Shown here piece by piece: positions 30,519-39,748 of a stretch of DNA of 64,000 bases (positions within the stretch are counted from its first letter, which is position 1; every line of letters starts with the position of its first letter). The stretch spans positions 62,001 to 126,000 of the forward strand of contig CAJTMW010000012.1 of assembly GCA_910577275.1 (NCBI GenBank), given 5' to 3'. A program made the translations under genes and the position numbers. The notes beneath the pieces are model-generated. The model made no database searches and was not told the DNA's origin. It saw nothing but the letters and a program-made list of their open reading frames with translations. The DNA comes from an uncultured Lachnospiraceae bacterium. Its GTDB lineage: Bacteria; Bacillota; Clostridia; Lachnospirales; Lachnospiraceae.

Positions 30519-32015
30519 CTATCTTTCCATTTCCTCACTGTTTACAAATCTATATTTTCCTTTCCCTTTCCCTTTAACGCTTCTTACCACTTCTATATCC
30601 CGCAGTTTTTTCATAATCTCCTTTGAAGCAGAAATTGAACATCTCAGTATATTTTTTACTTCCGGCGCACCAAAAATCTGGTCTGCTTCTATCGCATCAT
30701 AAATTGCAATTATATTTTTTACGGTTGGTTCATTGTAACTCTGTTTTTTAATAGCTGATTTCAAAATTTCAATAGACAGCTTTTTGTCCTGAATAGCTGG
30801 ATTTTCAGCATCAATAGCCATATTTTCAGAGTTAAAAGCCGGCTTTTCTTTCCTGCTATTATAAATGACCGTATGTAGTAAAAATGCATTCGTGTAATAT
30901 TGAGGCTCCTGCAGGCCGGCTTCCGCCATTTCCCGATACATACGGTCCACGCCCTCTCCATATTCCTTGACATAATTATATGCTTTCAAAAATTCTGCAA
31001 TTTTGGGGTTCCTGGAAAAATGTGTATTTCGGATGTTATCTGCCCTCACCAGCCCTGGCAGCTTTCCCGGACTTTCTACTACGATTCGGTTGTCAAACAT
31101 TTTTATATGAATATCCGTTCCGCTAATGCTATATGCCCGATGCGTCACGGCATTTACAATAATTTCCTGCCGCACAAATTTCGGGTATTCATCTTCTGTG
31201 ACAAATAGCCCATCCTTTCCAAGATAAGTCTTTTCCTTTATCTGTGTGTCAATATAAGCAATGGAATCCATAACCATTTTTAAAATATTTCCTTCAAAAA
31301 TCACATCCTTGACCACATTCATTTCTGCGCCAAAGCGTTCCTCCGTACCGTCATATCGTATAAAACGTATGCGGGCGCGCGGGAAGAAATTTTGCGGTCT
31401 TTTTCCAAACAACAGGATAGCCGCAGTACTAATCTGTTCTTTCCCCTGTTTTATTTTTACAAATCCTTTATTTTCTGTCAGAAAGGATATTGCATTTTTC
31501 CGGTATCCGATTTTTCTTATATATTCCTCGACAAAATCGATATCTAAATCATCCATTTCTGCTTCCGGCACCGGCTTATCTTCAAAAAACCTTTCCCCTT
31601 TATCATATATAAGCTGCAAACGTTCATTAAATCCCAACTTCTTTGACTTGTCCCCTACACGCAAATAAACCTCGTCTGCCTGATTGGCGTGAACATGGGA
31701 ACTCGGCTCTATATGCATCAATACAACATGATTATCCCGGCCTTTCTCATCAGTGCATGGCACTTTTTCTATAGCCACCTGTACAGTTGGCTCACAGAAG
31801 TCATATGGAACTGTAAGCAATTCGTTCAGTTGCCGGATATTATAATCTGTTCCTTCTATCCTTCTGGACTTATCGGAAATGCCAAGGGCAACTGTACCTC
31901 CATCTGCATTTGCAAAGGCAACAATTGTAATCGCCAGTGATTTTGGTTCAATGTGAATGCTCTTTCGGTCAAATATCTGCATTTCATCAAATGCCAGAAC
32001 CTCTTCAATTGTCAT
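30519..32015 (-). CDS. AlbA/Schlafen-type ATP-binding regulator
   Basis: 498 residues. Residues about 10-130 form an AlbA_2 (Schlafen AlbA) domain (SLAITIVAFANADGGTVALGI). Residues about 255-380 contain a GHKL-like ATP-binding domain (QEIIVNAVTHRAYS...DIHIKMFDNRIVVESPGKLPG). The C-terminal ~70 residues form a winged helix (IFGAPEVKNILRCSISASKEIMKKL). Proteins of this layout are annotated as ATP-binding transcription regulators and some belong to defence loci. Between the last two domains residues 393-427 are five heptads (AFNSENM, AIDAENP, AIQDKKL, SIEILKS, AIKKQSY), a minisatellite-like linker. No partner gene is adjacent. Confidence 0.85.
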   Translation of the reverse strand: MTIEEVLAFDEMQIFDRKSIHIEPKSLAITIVAFANADGGTVALGISDKSRRIEGTDYNIRQLNELLTVPYDFCEPTVQVAIEKVPCTDEKGRDNHVVLMHIEPSSHVHANQADEVYLRVGDKSKKLGFNERLQLIYDKGERFFEDKPVPEAEMDDLDIDFVEEYIRKIGYRKNAISFLTENKGFVKIKQGKEQISTAAILLFGKRPQNFFPRARIRFIRYDGTEERFGAEMNVVKDVIFEGNILKMVMDSIAYIDTQIKEKTYLGKDGLFVTEDEYPKFVRQEIIVNAVTHRAYSISGTDIHIKMFDNRIVVESPGKLPGLVRADNIRNTHFSRNPKIAEFLKAYNYVKEYGEGVDRMYREMAEAGLQEPQYYTNAFLLHTVIYNSRKEKPAFNSENMAIDAENPAIQDKKLSIEILKSAIKKQSYNEPTVKNIIAIYDAIEADQIFGAPEVKNILRCSISASKEIMKKLRDIEVVRSVKGKGKGKYRFVNSEEMER

Positions 32016-32058
32016 TTATCCGCCCTTTCACTCATTTACTGCCGTATCAAAAACATAT

Positions 32059-32799
32059 TTAAAATACATCCCCGATTCGCTCGATTCTCCTGCTGCTTTC
32101 CGGCAGCAAATCCGCCTCTTTCCCTGACTGGGCGGTAAACACATACATGCTGTCTATCCCGTAATTGTCCGCTCCCTGAATATCCGCACAATATTCATTA
32201 CCTATCATAACGCTTTCTTCCTTTTTTAATCCGTATTTCTGAAAGATTGCATCATAAAAATAGAAAGAAGGCTTTTTTACGTCCGCATCGGAAGAATATA
32301 AAATGCCGTCGAAGCAGTCGTAAAATCCCAGCAGCTTCATTTCCGGCTCGGTAAACATTCTCTGGGCATTGGAAAGAAGATAAATCTTTTTCCCCGCCTC
32401 CTTAAGCCGTTTAAACAATTCTTCCACACCCTCGTAAAGCCTGATTCCGTTCATGGAAAGGCTTCTGAACATCAGGCTTATCTGCCATGCCTGCTTTCTG
32501 TCGATTTCCACTCCCTTGTCCGCAAAAAGCTTCTCAAATACGTCCTCTAAATGTATCTCCACCTCGCCCGCCGTGATTTGATTGTCCTTAAGCTCCTCCC
32601 GAACCCGCAGAAGATTCCTCCCGGTCTCCTCCGCATAGAGCTTTTTATACATTTTTTTGAGCTCCGCGGGCTCATAAGAGGCTCCCATCATGGAAAAAAG
32701 CCACGCCATGTTTTTCCACAGGGAGGCTTTCGCCTCGTTGGTGCTGATATCCACCAGCGTTCCATATAAATCAAAAATATAATTTCTGTATTCCGCCAT
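32059..32799 (-). CDS. HAD family hydrolase
   Basis: 246 residues. Motif I is FDLYGTLVD near residues 9-17 (nucleophile Asp plus a Tyr-Gly-Thr in place of the usual Gly-Thr). The helical cap covers about 20-110. Motif II is LLSNAQ near 145, motif III the lysine in KKPSFYFYDAIF near 178, and motif IV MIGNEYCADIQGA near 200. It belongs with YjjG/PGMB-like phosphatases of small metabolites; the substrate cannot be read. GGGAG lies nine bases before the ATG. Monocistronic. Confidence 0.88.
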   Translation of the reverse strand: MAEYRNYIFDLYGTLVDISTNEAKASLWKNMAWLFSMMGASYEPAELKKMYKKLYAEETGRNLLRVREELKDNQITAGEVEIHLEDVFEKLFADKGVEIDRKQAWQISLMFRSLSMNGIRLYEGVEELFKRLKEAGKKIYLLSNAQRMFTEPEMKLLGFYDCFDGILYSSDADVKKPSFYFYDAIFQKYGLKKEESVMIGNEYCADIQGADNYGIDSMYVFTAQSGKEADLLPESSRRIERIGDVF

Positions 32800-32950
32800 T
32801 TCTTAAAACTCCCTTGCCACTTGATTTTATCGGTGATTTCATTATACCAAATAAGCCTTTAAGGTGTAAAGATTTGCTTTTTTCTGATATGGTTGCTATC
32901 ATGGATATAAGTAAAATTTTGCCGGCCACCGCCGGAAGAAAGGACGCCCT

Positions 32951-34066
32951 ATGCTACAGACATTATATCACGTACAAGAATACAAGGAGGAACTGATTTA
33001 TCCCGCCATCTGTAAGGCTCTGGAAGCGCTTGATATTGCAAAGGACATGCGGCCGGGCTTAAAAGTGGTCATAAAGCCGAATCTGATTATGGCTAAAAAA
33101 CCTGAATTTCCCGTCACCACCCATCCGCTGGTAATCAAAGCCGTGGTCCGGTGGCTGAACGGTCATGGGGTCAGGGATATCACCCTTGCGGAAAGCTCGG
33201 GAGGGCTTTATAACGCAGAGTATATGAAAAATATCTATAACGTCTGCGGGGTAAAGGAGCTGTCGCCAAATCTTAAGCTGAATATGGATTTCTCCGCCCG
33301 GACGGTTGCTTGCCCGAAGGGCTTTGCCAACCATTCCTTCCATATTATTACGCCTGTGCTGGATGCAGACTATGTAATCAATATCTGTAAGCTGAAAACC
33401 CACGCCATGACCGGCTACTCGGGAGGCATCAAAAACCTTTTCGGCGTTATCCCGGGACTGGAAAAGCCTCAGATGCACTACCTCTGGCCGAATCTTCATG
33501 ATTTTTCCCGGATGCTTCTGGAGCTTGCGCAGACGGTAAGCCCTCAGCTCACCATTATTGACGCCATCGACGCCATGGAGGGAAACGGTCCTACCGGCGG
33601 CACCTCCCATCCCCTTTATATGCTCCTTGCCGCCAGAGACCTTTACACACAGGATTACTTTGCCGCAAAGCTTATGGGGATTGACCCCATGAAAATCGAG
33701 ATGATACGGCAGGCGGTGGAGGCCGGTCTTGCCAGACCTTCCGAAATTGCGTTAATCGGCGACGCCGTGCCGGAAAATCTGACTCCTTTTCAGATGCCCG
33801 ACACAAAGAAGCTGGATTTTACCGGCAATGTACCCGGCTTTCTGCAAAAGCCTTTTCTGTTTTTTGCAGAGCGCCTCATGAAATCCTATCCTCAGGTAAA
33901 CCGTGATAAATGCGTGGGCTGCGGGAAGTGCGCGGAAAGCTGCCCTGCCCATGTGATAAAAATTGAAAATAAAAAGGCAAAATTCAGGAAAAAGGGCTGT
34001 ATTTCCTGCTTTTGCTGTCAGGAGATGTGTCCTGTAAAGGCGATTTCCGTTAAGAAAGCGTTATAA
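32951..34066 (+). CDS. DUF362 protein with ferredoxin domain
   Basis: 371 residues. The DUF362 part (about 30-300) includes IKPNLIMAKKPE, TLAESSGG, INICKLKTHAMTGYSGGIKNLFGVIPG, and GDAVPENL. The C-terminal ~60 residues carry two [4Fe-4S] motifs: CVGCGKCAESCPAHVI and CISCFCCQEMCPVKAI. DUF362 proteins are iron-sulfur proteins of anaerobes with presumed electron-transfer roles and no settled reaction. AAAGGA lies six bases before the ATG. Monocistronic; divergent to the HAD gene. Confidence 0.9.
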   Translation: MLQTLYHVQEYKEELIYPAICKALEALDIAKDMRPGLKVVIKPNLIMAKKPEFPVTTHPLVIKAVVRWLNGHGVRDITLAESSGGLYNAEYMKNIYNVCGVKELSPNLKLNMDFSARTVACPKGFANHSFHIITPVLDADYVINICKLKTHAMTGYSGGIKNLFGVIPGLEKPQMHYLWPNLHDFSRMLLELAQTVSPQLTIIDAIDAMEGNGPTGGTSHPLYMLLAARDLYTQDYFAAKLMGIDPMKIEMIRQAVEAGLARPSEIALIGDAVPENLTPFQMPDTKKLDFTGNVPGFLQKPFLFFAERLMKSYPQVNRDKCVGCGKCAESCPAHVIKIENKKAKFRKKGCISCFCCQEMCPVKAISVKKAL

Positions 34067-34103
34067 TTTTTTATATAGACAGGTTTTACAAACCCCCGCA
34101 TTA

Positions 34104-34132
34104 TTGACTTGATTTTTTGACCATGTTATACT
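34104..34132 (+). promoter_or_regulatory. Promoter of the chemoreceptor gene
   Basis: TTGACT (34104-34109), 17 bp, TATACT (34127-34132), 43 bp upstream of the ATG. It is sigma-A like, not sigma-D. Confidence 0.75.
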
Positions 34133-34175
34133 TTTTTCGCATAATGCAGAGTTACTTTTAAGGGGGGATTTTTGT

Positions 34176-36203
34176 ATGAAATTTCTTGTAAACCGCAAAC
34201 TTTCAACACGAATCAGTATCATAACCACAGTCATAACTCTGACCGGAATGCTGCTGCTCTGGGCGGTTGTGTCCGGCAATATTGCATCCATAGTCAAAAA
34301 TGACATTACAAACCAGATGACGGATGCCGTGGAGTCCAGAGCCGCTATTATCAACGATTATGTGGCTTCCGCGGAGGAGTATATGACTGCATTCGCACTT
34401 GGAAGCGAGGTTCGCAATCTGCTTTCAAACCCGGATGATACCACCTTATTGAAAGAAGCGCAAAAATATACGGAGGATTTTGCTTCGGTCAAGGGCATTT
34501 TCGAAGGACTGTACATCGCCACCCCGGACACCTATGTTCTGACCCATACTTCCCAGTCCGCCATCGGGATAACCACCCGGAAGGGCGAATCCCTTGACGA
34601 ATTCCATAATACCATACTGGCCGGGCCGGAGCTGACTAATCTGGGCATCATGAAATCTCCGGGAACGGGAAGTATGATTCTTTCTATGTACTATCCGATT
34701 TTTGAGGGGCAAAAGTGTATTGGCTATGTAGGGGCCGGCGTCTATGCCAGCCGCCTGATGGACGTACTCCTGGGACTGGACATCAAGGGACTCCCCAACA
34801 GCGAATATGTCTTTTTAAATGCGGAAACAGGCGTGTATCTTTATCATGAGGATGAATCTCTGCTGAACACGGAAACCTCTGACAAAGGATATCTGGAAAT
34901 TATCCGTCAGATTAAGGAGAACGGAAGCACTGATGCAAATACTTATTCCTATCAGGATGAAAACGGCGTCAATCAATTGGTTGTTTATAAATATCTGAAG
35001 GACAGGGGCTGGGTATTCATGGTCAGGGACAGTGCCGACGAGGTCTACAGCGCTGTGGAAACCGTCAGAATTGTAGTCGGCGCACTGTGCACAGCCGTAG
35101 CCGCCGCCGTTATCCTTGTCACCCTCATCATTTTACACAGGCAGGGCAAAGAGCTTATGGCTGTGGAAAGCGCAATAAGACGTCTGGGTAATCTGGAGCT
35201 TTCCGCCGACAGGGAGCTGGAGCGTTTTTACGGCAGGAAGGATGAAATCGGCCTGATTGCACAGACGACTCATAACCTCTGCAGCTGCCTGCGGAAAACC
35301 ATTGACGATATAGGACGGATTCTGGGCGAGATGGCGGACGGCAACATTGCAGTAAATGTTGTGAAAAACGAGAACTATTATATCGGTGATTTTAAAGTTC
35401 TGGCCGACAGCCTGAAAACAATCCGCACGAATCTCATGAATCTGCTGGGCGATATTTCGGGTATTGCCAATCAGGTGAACGCGGAAGCCGGCCAGGTATC
35501 CTCCGGCGTGCAGACGCTTTCACAGGGAACTATGGAGCAGTCGGTTTCCATCGAGGGTCTGGTAAGTAATGTAACGGAAATAACTTCGCAGATTCAAAGC
35601 AATGCCGTACAGTGCGGCAATGCCAGCGAACTGGTAGACAAGGCAAACGGATACGCCATCGAGGCGGATGAGAAAATGGCGCAGCTGATGGAGGCTACAA
35701 GAAATATCGACCAGTCCTCCGTTAAAATCAGCAGCATTGTAAAGACAATTGAAGACATTGCTCTCCAGACGAATATTCTGTCATTGAACGCTTCTGTGGA
35801 AGCGGCCCGCGCCGGTGCTGCCGGAAAAGGCTTTCTGGTTGTTGCCAACGAGGTTCGCAGTCTTGCCTCAAAATCCGGTGAAGCCGCCCAGAACACCGGT
35901 GTTCTCATCGGACGCTCCGTCCAGGACATAAAGGCAGGGACAGAATCCACCGACCATGTGGTTTCGGCAATGCGGGTTATCAATGACTGTATCCAGTCGA
36001 TTAAAATACTGATGGATGACATTGCCTCCGCCAGCGCACAGCAGTCGCAGAAGATAGCTGCCGTGGAGGAGGGAATCAGGGAAATTTCCAGAGTGGTGCA
36101 GACGAACTCTTCCGCCGCCGAGGAAAGCGCCGTAGTCTCCAGGGAATTATCCGAGCAGGCTGATACACTGAACAGATTAATCGGGCAATTCCGTATCAGC
36201 TGA
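34176..36203 (+). CDS. Methyl-accepting chemotaxis protein
   Basis: 675 residues. Helix 1 (about 14-34) and helix 2 (about 296-320) frame a periplasm-facing dCACHE-type sensor (VSSA-like helix, GIFEGLYIATPDTYVLTH, PGTGSMILSMYYPI, GYVGAGVYASRLMD). A HAMP-like region follows. The signalling hairpin tip is conserved: DIALQTNILSLNASVEAARAGAAGKGFLVVANEVRSLA near 530-565. It transmits ligand binding to CheA/CheW. The promoter is sigma-A type and no other chemotaxis gene is in the window. Confidence 0.95.
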   Translation: MKFLVNRKLSTRISIITTVITLTGMLLLWAVVSGNIASIVKNDITNQMTDAVESRAAIINDYVASAEEYMTAFALGSEVRNLLSNPDDTTLLKEAQKYTEDFASVKGIFEGLYIATPDTYVLTHTSQSAIGITTRKGESLDEFHNTILAGPELTNLGIMKSPGTGSMILSMYYPIFEGQKCIGYVGAGVYASRLMDVLLGLDIKGLPNSEYVFLNAETGVYLYHEDESLLNTETSDKGYLEIIRQIKENGSTDANTYSYQDENGVNQLVVYKYLKDRGWVFMVRDSADEVYSAVETVRIVVGALCTAVAAAVILVTLIILHRQGKELMAVESAIRRLGNLELSADRELERFYGRKDEIGLIAQTTHNLCSCLRKTIDDIGRILGEMADGNIAVNVVKNENYYIGDFKVLADSLKTIRTNLMNLLGDISGIANQVNAEAGQVSSGVQTLSQGTMEQSVSIEGLVSNVTEITSQIQSNAVQCGNASELVDKANGYAIEADEKMAQLMEATRNIDQSSVKISSIVKTIEDIALQTNILSLNASVEAARAGAAGKGFLVVANEVRSLASKSGEAAQNTGVLIGRSVQDIKAGTESTDHVVSAMRVINDCIQSIKILMDDIASASAQQSQKIAAVEEGIREISRVVQTNSSAAEESAVVSRELSEQADTLNRLIGQFRIS

Positions 36204-36229
36204 ACCGGATTTATATCTGAATTTCATTG

Positions 36230-36320
36230 AAAAGCCGCCGCAGCCATGATTCATCAAGGCGTCTGCAGGAAACATCTTATCTGCTTCCTGAATGCGCAAA
36301 TCACAGCTGCGGCGGCTTTC
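36230..36320. terminator. Bidirectional terminator between mcp and copA
   Basis: Perfect 15-base GC-rich arms (36230-36244 with 36306-36320) enclose a 61-base loop containing its own CAGGAA/TTCCTG hairpin. A-rich and T-rich flanks suit both converging genes. Confidence 0.75.
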
Positions 36321-36331
36321 TTCTTCCGTTC

Positions 36332-36544
36332 TTAACCTTTTACTTCCACTACCTCATATCCCGCTTCCGTCACGGCGGCTCTCAAGGTCTCCTCCGTCAC
36401 ATCTTCCCCGAGGGTAATTTCCGCGCTTTTGTTCTCAAGGCTCATAACAACGCCTTTTACGCCCGGCACCGCCTCCAATGCCTTCTGCACCCTGCCCGTA
36501 CAGTGCGCGCACATCATTCCCTCAATAATCATTGTCTTTGTCAT
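36332..36544 (-). CDS. Possible internally initiated CopZ-like chaperone
   Basis: The last 70 codons of copA start MTKTMIIEGMMCAHC and form a complete heavy-metal-associated domain of the size of free CopZ. GGAGGAGG lies about ten bases before this in-frame ATG. Other bacteria make CopZ separately or by frameshifting within copA. The Shine-Dalgarno-like run here also encodes Glu-Glu-Glu, so chance is possible. Listed as a hypothesis. Confidence 0.35.
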   Translation of the reverse strand: MTKTMIIEGMMCAHCTGRVQKALEAVPGVKGVVMSLENKSAEITLGEDVTEETLRAAVTEAGYEVVEVKG

Positions 36545-39112
36545 TTCTCTCTCCTCCTCCATGGATTTATATTTTTCTGTTGCCGCGTCTTTCTCCGCCG
36601 CTTCTCCGGCAGCGGTTTCTTCTTTTATTGACGCATTGCCATAACCGCTGTTTTCCGGCGCGGATTCATCTGTCTTAGCCTGACCGGGCTGCCGCGCCTT
36701 AAAATTCCGCAGCCGCAGGGCGTTCCCCACCACGAACAGACTGCTCAGGCTCATGGCCGCCGCCCCGAACATAGGGTTTAACCGGATTCCGAAGGCCGGG
36801 TAAAGAAGCCCTGCCGCAAGGGGAATCCCTATGGTATTATAGAAAAACGCCCAGAACAGGTTTTCCTTTATATTTTTGATAACGGCGCGGCTCAGTCTGA
36901 TGGCGCTTATGGCGTCAGTCAGCCTGCTTTTCATCAGTATGATATCGGCGCTGTCAATGGCAACGTCCGTTCCCGCTCCGATGGCAATACCCACGTCGGC
37001 GGCCGCAAGGGCCGGGGCGTCGTTAATCCCGTCCCCAATCATGGCAACCTTCCTGCCCTCACTCTGTAGCTTTCTGATTTCCTTTTCCTTATCCTCGGGA
37101 AGGACTTCCGCAACCACCCTGTTAATGCCAAGCTCTCTCCGCACCGCCTGAGCCGTGCGCTCATTGTCGCCGGTCAGCATCACCACTTCAATTTTCATGT
37201 GATGAAACTCTCTGATGGCGCTTATCGAGGAAGCCTTCACCGTATCCGCAACCGCTATGATTCCCAGAAGCTTTCCCCCACCGGCAAACAAAAGGGGAGT
37301 TTTTCCCTCCGCCGCCAAATCCGCCACGGCCTCCTTCTGCATATTCGACAACGCAATCCCGTTATCTTCCATAAAAGCCCTGTTGCCTGCAAAATACCTC
37401 TCCTCTTCACAGGTTCCTGTAACGCCTCTGCCGAAAACCGCCTGAAAATCCGTGACGTCGGGAATCCTCTCCCCCGTCTTTTCCGCTTCGTTTAAAATGG
37501 CCTCGGCAAGAGGGTGCTCGCTGGGCTTTTCTATTGCAGCCGCAAGCAAAAGCAGCCGCCGGGTGTCCAATTCCCTTTCATAGCTGAAAATATCCGTAAC
37601 CTTCGGCCTGCCCTCCGTGATAGTCCCGGTTTTATCCAGTACCACCGTGTCGATATCCTTCGCCGACTGCAGGGCGTCCCCTGATTTGATGAGGATGCCG
37701 TTTTTGGCTCCCACTCCCGTCCCCACCATAATCGCCACAGGCGTCGCAAGTCCCAGAGCGCAGGGGCAGGAAATCACAAGCACCGCAATAGCGCTTGACA
37801 TGGCCGCCTCAAAGCCGCCCCCGGCTATCAGCCATACAATAAAGGTAATAAGGGCGATTCCCATTACCGCCGGCACGAAAATCCCGGCGATTTTGTCCGC
37901 CATTTTTGCAATGGGCGCTTTGGAGGCGGAAGCCTCCTCCACCAGACGGATAATCTGGGAAAGGGTTGTGTCCTCCCCTACCTTCACCGCCCGGCACACC
38001 AGCCTGCCCGCTTTATTCATGGTGGCGGATACCACCGCGTCCCCGGCCTGCTTTTCAACAGGAATGCTCTCCCCTGTAATTGCCGCCTCGTTGACGCTGG
38101 AGGTTCCTTCCACCACCACGCCGTCCACCGGAATCAGGCTGCCCGGCTTCACCACAAATAAATCGTCCCTTAAAAGCTCATAAGTGGGGATTTCCTTCTC
38201 CTCCCCGTTTTCCAGAAGCAGAATCGCCGTCTTGGGCGATAAATCCATCAGTTTTTCTATGGCTTCTCCGGTCTTGCCTTTGGAGCGGGACTCCATATAT
38301 TTTCCCACCGTAATCAGCGCCAGAATCATTCCCGCCGACTCAAAATAGAGGTCGGAGGCGTACCGCGAAACCAGAGCGTCGTTCCCGTGTCCAAGACCGT
38401 ACCCAATCCGGTAAATGGCAAAGACGCCGTAAACAAGGGCCGCTCCCGAGCCGATGGCAATCAGGCTGTCCATATTGGGGCTTAGGTGCGCCAGGGTCTT
38501 AAAACCTGTCTGGTAATACTTCCGGTTCACATAAATAATCGGAAGGGTCAGCAAAAACTGGGTAAACGCAAAAGTCAATGCGTTTTCATTTCCGTGGAAC
38601 AGCTTCATCAGCCATTCCGGCACGGGAAGATGCAGCCACATAAAAAACATGTGGTGCATGGAAACAAACATAAGGAGAATCATAAAAACAATGGAAACGG
38701 TAAGCCGCACCTTCATTTCCCTGTTTTCCTTTTTTCTTTTCAGGGCTTCCCGCCCGGCGCTGTCCTTTCCTGATACGCCGGAAAATGTCCTGCCGCCGGC
38801 CTGCTCGCCGGCTCCTCCTGCCTCTCCGCTGCCTGTTCTCACCGCTCTGACGCCTGATGCTTCTCCTGCCGCGGTTCTGCCCCGGCTCTGCGCTCCTCCT
38901 GACGGGGCCTTATTTGCACCGTAGCCTGCCTTCTCCACCGCTTCAATGATTTTATCCTCGCTGCACAGGCTTTCGTCGTACGCCACCTGCATACTGTTGG
39001 TGAGCAGATTTACCGTCACCTCGTTCATTCCCGGAAGCTTGCAGACGCTCTTTTCCACATGAGAGGAACAGGCGGAACAGGTCATGCCTGTCACTGTAAA
39101 TTTTTGTTTCAT
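36332..39112 (-). CDS. copA: Copper-exporting P1B-type ATPase with C-terminal CopZ-like domain
   Basis: 926 residues from the ATG with AGGAGG upstream. The N-terminal metal-binding domain has GMTCSACSSHVE. A Gly/Ala-rich linker follows (about 70-125). The ATPase core has the membrane motif SCPCALGLATP, the phosphorylation motif DKTGTIT, an HP motif (SEHPLAEAI), and GDGINDAPALA. After the last membrane pair a disordered linker leads to a second metal-binding domain (GMMCAHCTGRVQ) in the last 70 residues. GGAGGAGG stands before an in-frame ATG at 36544, so this domain might also be made alone as a CopZ-like chaperone (36332-36544). The csoR gene is 73 bp upstream. Confidence 0.95.
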   Translation of the reverse strand: MKQKFTVTGMTCSACSSHVEKSVCKLPGMNEVTVNLLTNSMQVAYDESLCSEDKIIEAVEKAGYGANKAPSGGAQSRGRTAAGEASGVRAVRTGSGEAGGAGEQAGGRTFSGVSGKDSAGREALKRKKENREMKVRLTVSIVFMILLMFVSMHHMFFMWLHLPVPEWLMKLFHGNENALTFAFTQFLLTLPIIYVNRKYYQTGFKTLAHLSPNMDSLIAIGSGAALVYGVFAIYRIGYGLGHGNDALVSRYASDLYFESAGMILALITVGKYMESRSKGKTGEAIEKLMDLSPKTAILLLENGEEKEIPTYELLRDDLFVVKPGSLIPVDGVVVEGTSSVNEAAITGESIPVEKQAGDAVVSATMNKAGRLVCRAVKVGEDTTLSQIIRLVEEASASKAPIAKMADKIAGIFVPAVMGIALITFIVWLIAGGGFEAAMSSAIAVLVISCPCALGLATPVAIMVGTGVGAKNGILIKSGDALQSAKDIDTVVLDKTGTITEGRPKVTDIFSYERELDTRRLLLLAAAIEKPSEHPLAEAILNEAEKTGERIPDVTDFQAVFGRGVTGTCEEERYFAGNRAFMEDNGIALSNMQKEAVADLAAEGKTPLLFAGGGKLLGIIAVADTVKASSISAIREFHHMKIEVVMLTGDNERTAQAVRRELGINRVVAEVLPEDKEKEIRKLQSEGRKVAMIGDGINDAPALAAADVGIAIGAGTDVAIDSADIILMKSRLTDAISAIRLSRAVIKNIKENLFWAFFYNTIGIPLAAGLLYPAFGIRLNPMFGAAAMSLSSLFVVGNALRLRNFKARQPGQAKTDESAPENSGYGNASIKEETAAGEAAEKDAATEKYKSMEEEREMTKTMIIEGMMCAHCTGRVQKALEAVPGVKGVVMSLENKSAEITLGEDVTEETLRAAVTEAGYEVVEVKG

Positions 39113-39185
39113 CACAACCTCCTGCATCGATTTGGCCGCCGCCTTTGCCGTACCCGGATGCCCGGCCCGGCGCCGACGCAAATAA

Positions 39186-39515
39186 CTATTTCAGCTTTTT
39201 CACAAGCTCTATGGCTTCTTCCATAATCTGTGTGTTGCCGTTTTGGATTTCCTCCACCACGCAGGTCTCCATATGCTCCTGCAAAATCAGATAGCCAAAG
39301 CTCTGCAGCGCGCTCTCCACAGCCGCCACCTGTATCAGAATATCTCCGCAGTAACGGTTTTCCTCCAGCATCCTGCCGATGCCGTTTAGCTGGCCCGTGA
39401 TTCTGCTCAGACGGTTCTGGAGCTGTTTTTTCTGCTTTTCGTCCCTGGGCGTATGTTTGGTGCGGCAGCAGTTACATATGTTTTCCTGATTCTTAGTATC
39501 TCCTGTTTGCGGCAT
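39186..39515 (-). CDS. csoR: CsoR-family copper-sensing repressor
   Basis: 109 residues from the ATG with GAGGTG seven bases upstream. The helical bundle has LSRITGQLNGIGRMLEENRYCGDIL (Cys56) and LQEHMETCVVEE (His81, Cys85), which match the Cu(I) ligands Cys-His-Cys of CsoR. An extra N-terminal CNCC-type cluster (residues 14-17) may also bind metal. CsoR releases its operator on Cu(I) binding; two operators overlap the promoter at 39540-39601. The regulated unit is csoR-copA. Confidence 0.93.
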   Translation of the reverse strand: MPQTGDTKNQENICNCCRTKHTPRDEKQKKQLQNRLSRITGQLNGIGRMLEENRYCGDILIQVAAVESALQSFGYLILQEHMETCVVEEIQNGNTQIMEEAIELVKKLK

Positions 39516-39539
39516 ATCAACACCTCGTTTTTGCTTTAT

Positions 39540-39601
39540 ATACCCCATGGGGGTATTTGTTTTTACAATCATATAATATACCCCCATGGGGTATTTGTCA
39601 A
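39540..39601 (-). promoter_or_regulatory. csoR-copA promoter with two CsoR operators
   Basis: Two GC-rich palindromes of the CsoR type (TACCCC..GGGGTA): ATACCCCATGGGGGTAT at 39540-39556 and its reverse complement at 39578-39594. On the minus strand TTGACA (plus 39596-39601), 17 bp, TATTAT (plus 39573-39578): the second operator is exactly the spacer of the promoter, and the first lies just downstream of the start point. Confidence 0.9.
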
Positions 39602-39665
39602 GTTTAAAATAATCACCGTTATGACCTCTATACTGCGGATGACAAAGCAATACCTGTTCCGCAAT

Positions 39666-39713
39666 CGAGCAGGGAAGGTTACTTCCCCTGCTCGCGCATC
39701 GCCGATGCGCCAC
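39666..39713. repeat. Two adjacent hairpins between deoC and csoR
   Basis: A 12-bp stem with one bulge (39666-39677 with 3982-39694 of the same segment, that is 39682-39694), then GCGCATC-GCC-GATGCGC just after it. No T-run follows; the function is unknown. Confidence 0.4.
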
Positions 39714-39748
39714 TTTGGCGACATGTTTCCTCTGCATCGGCATGGGCA

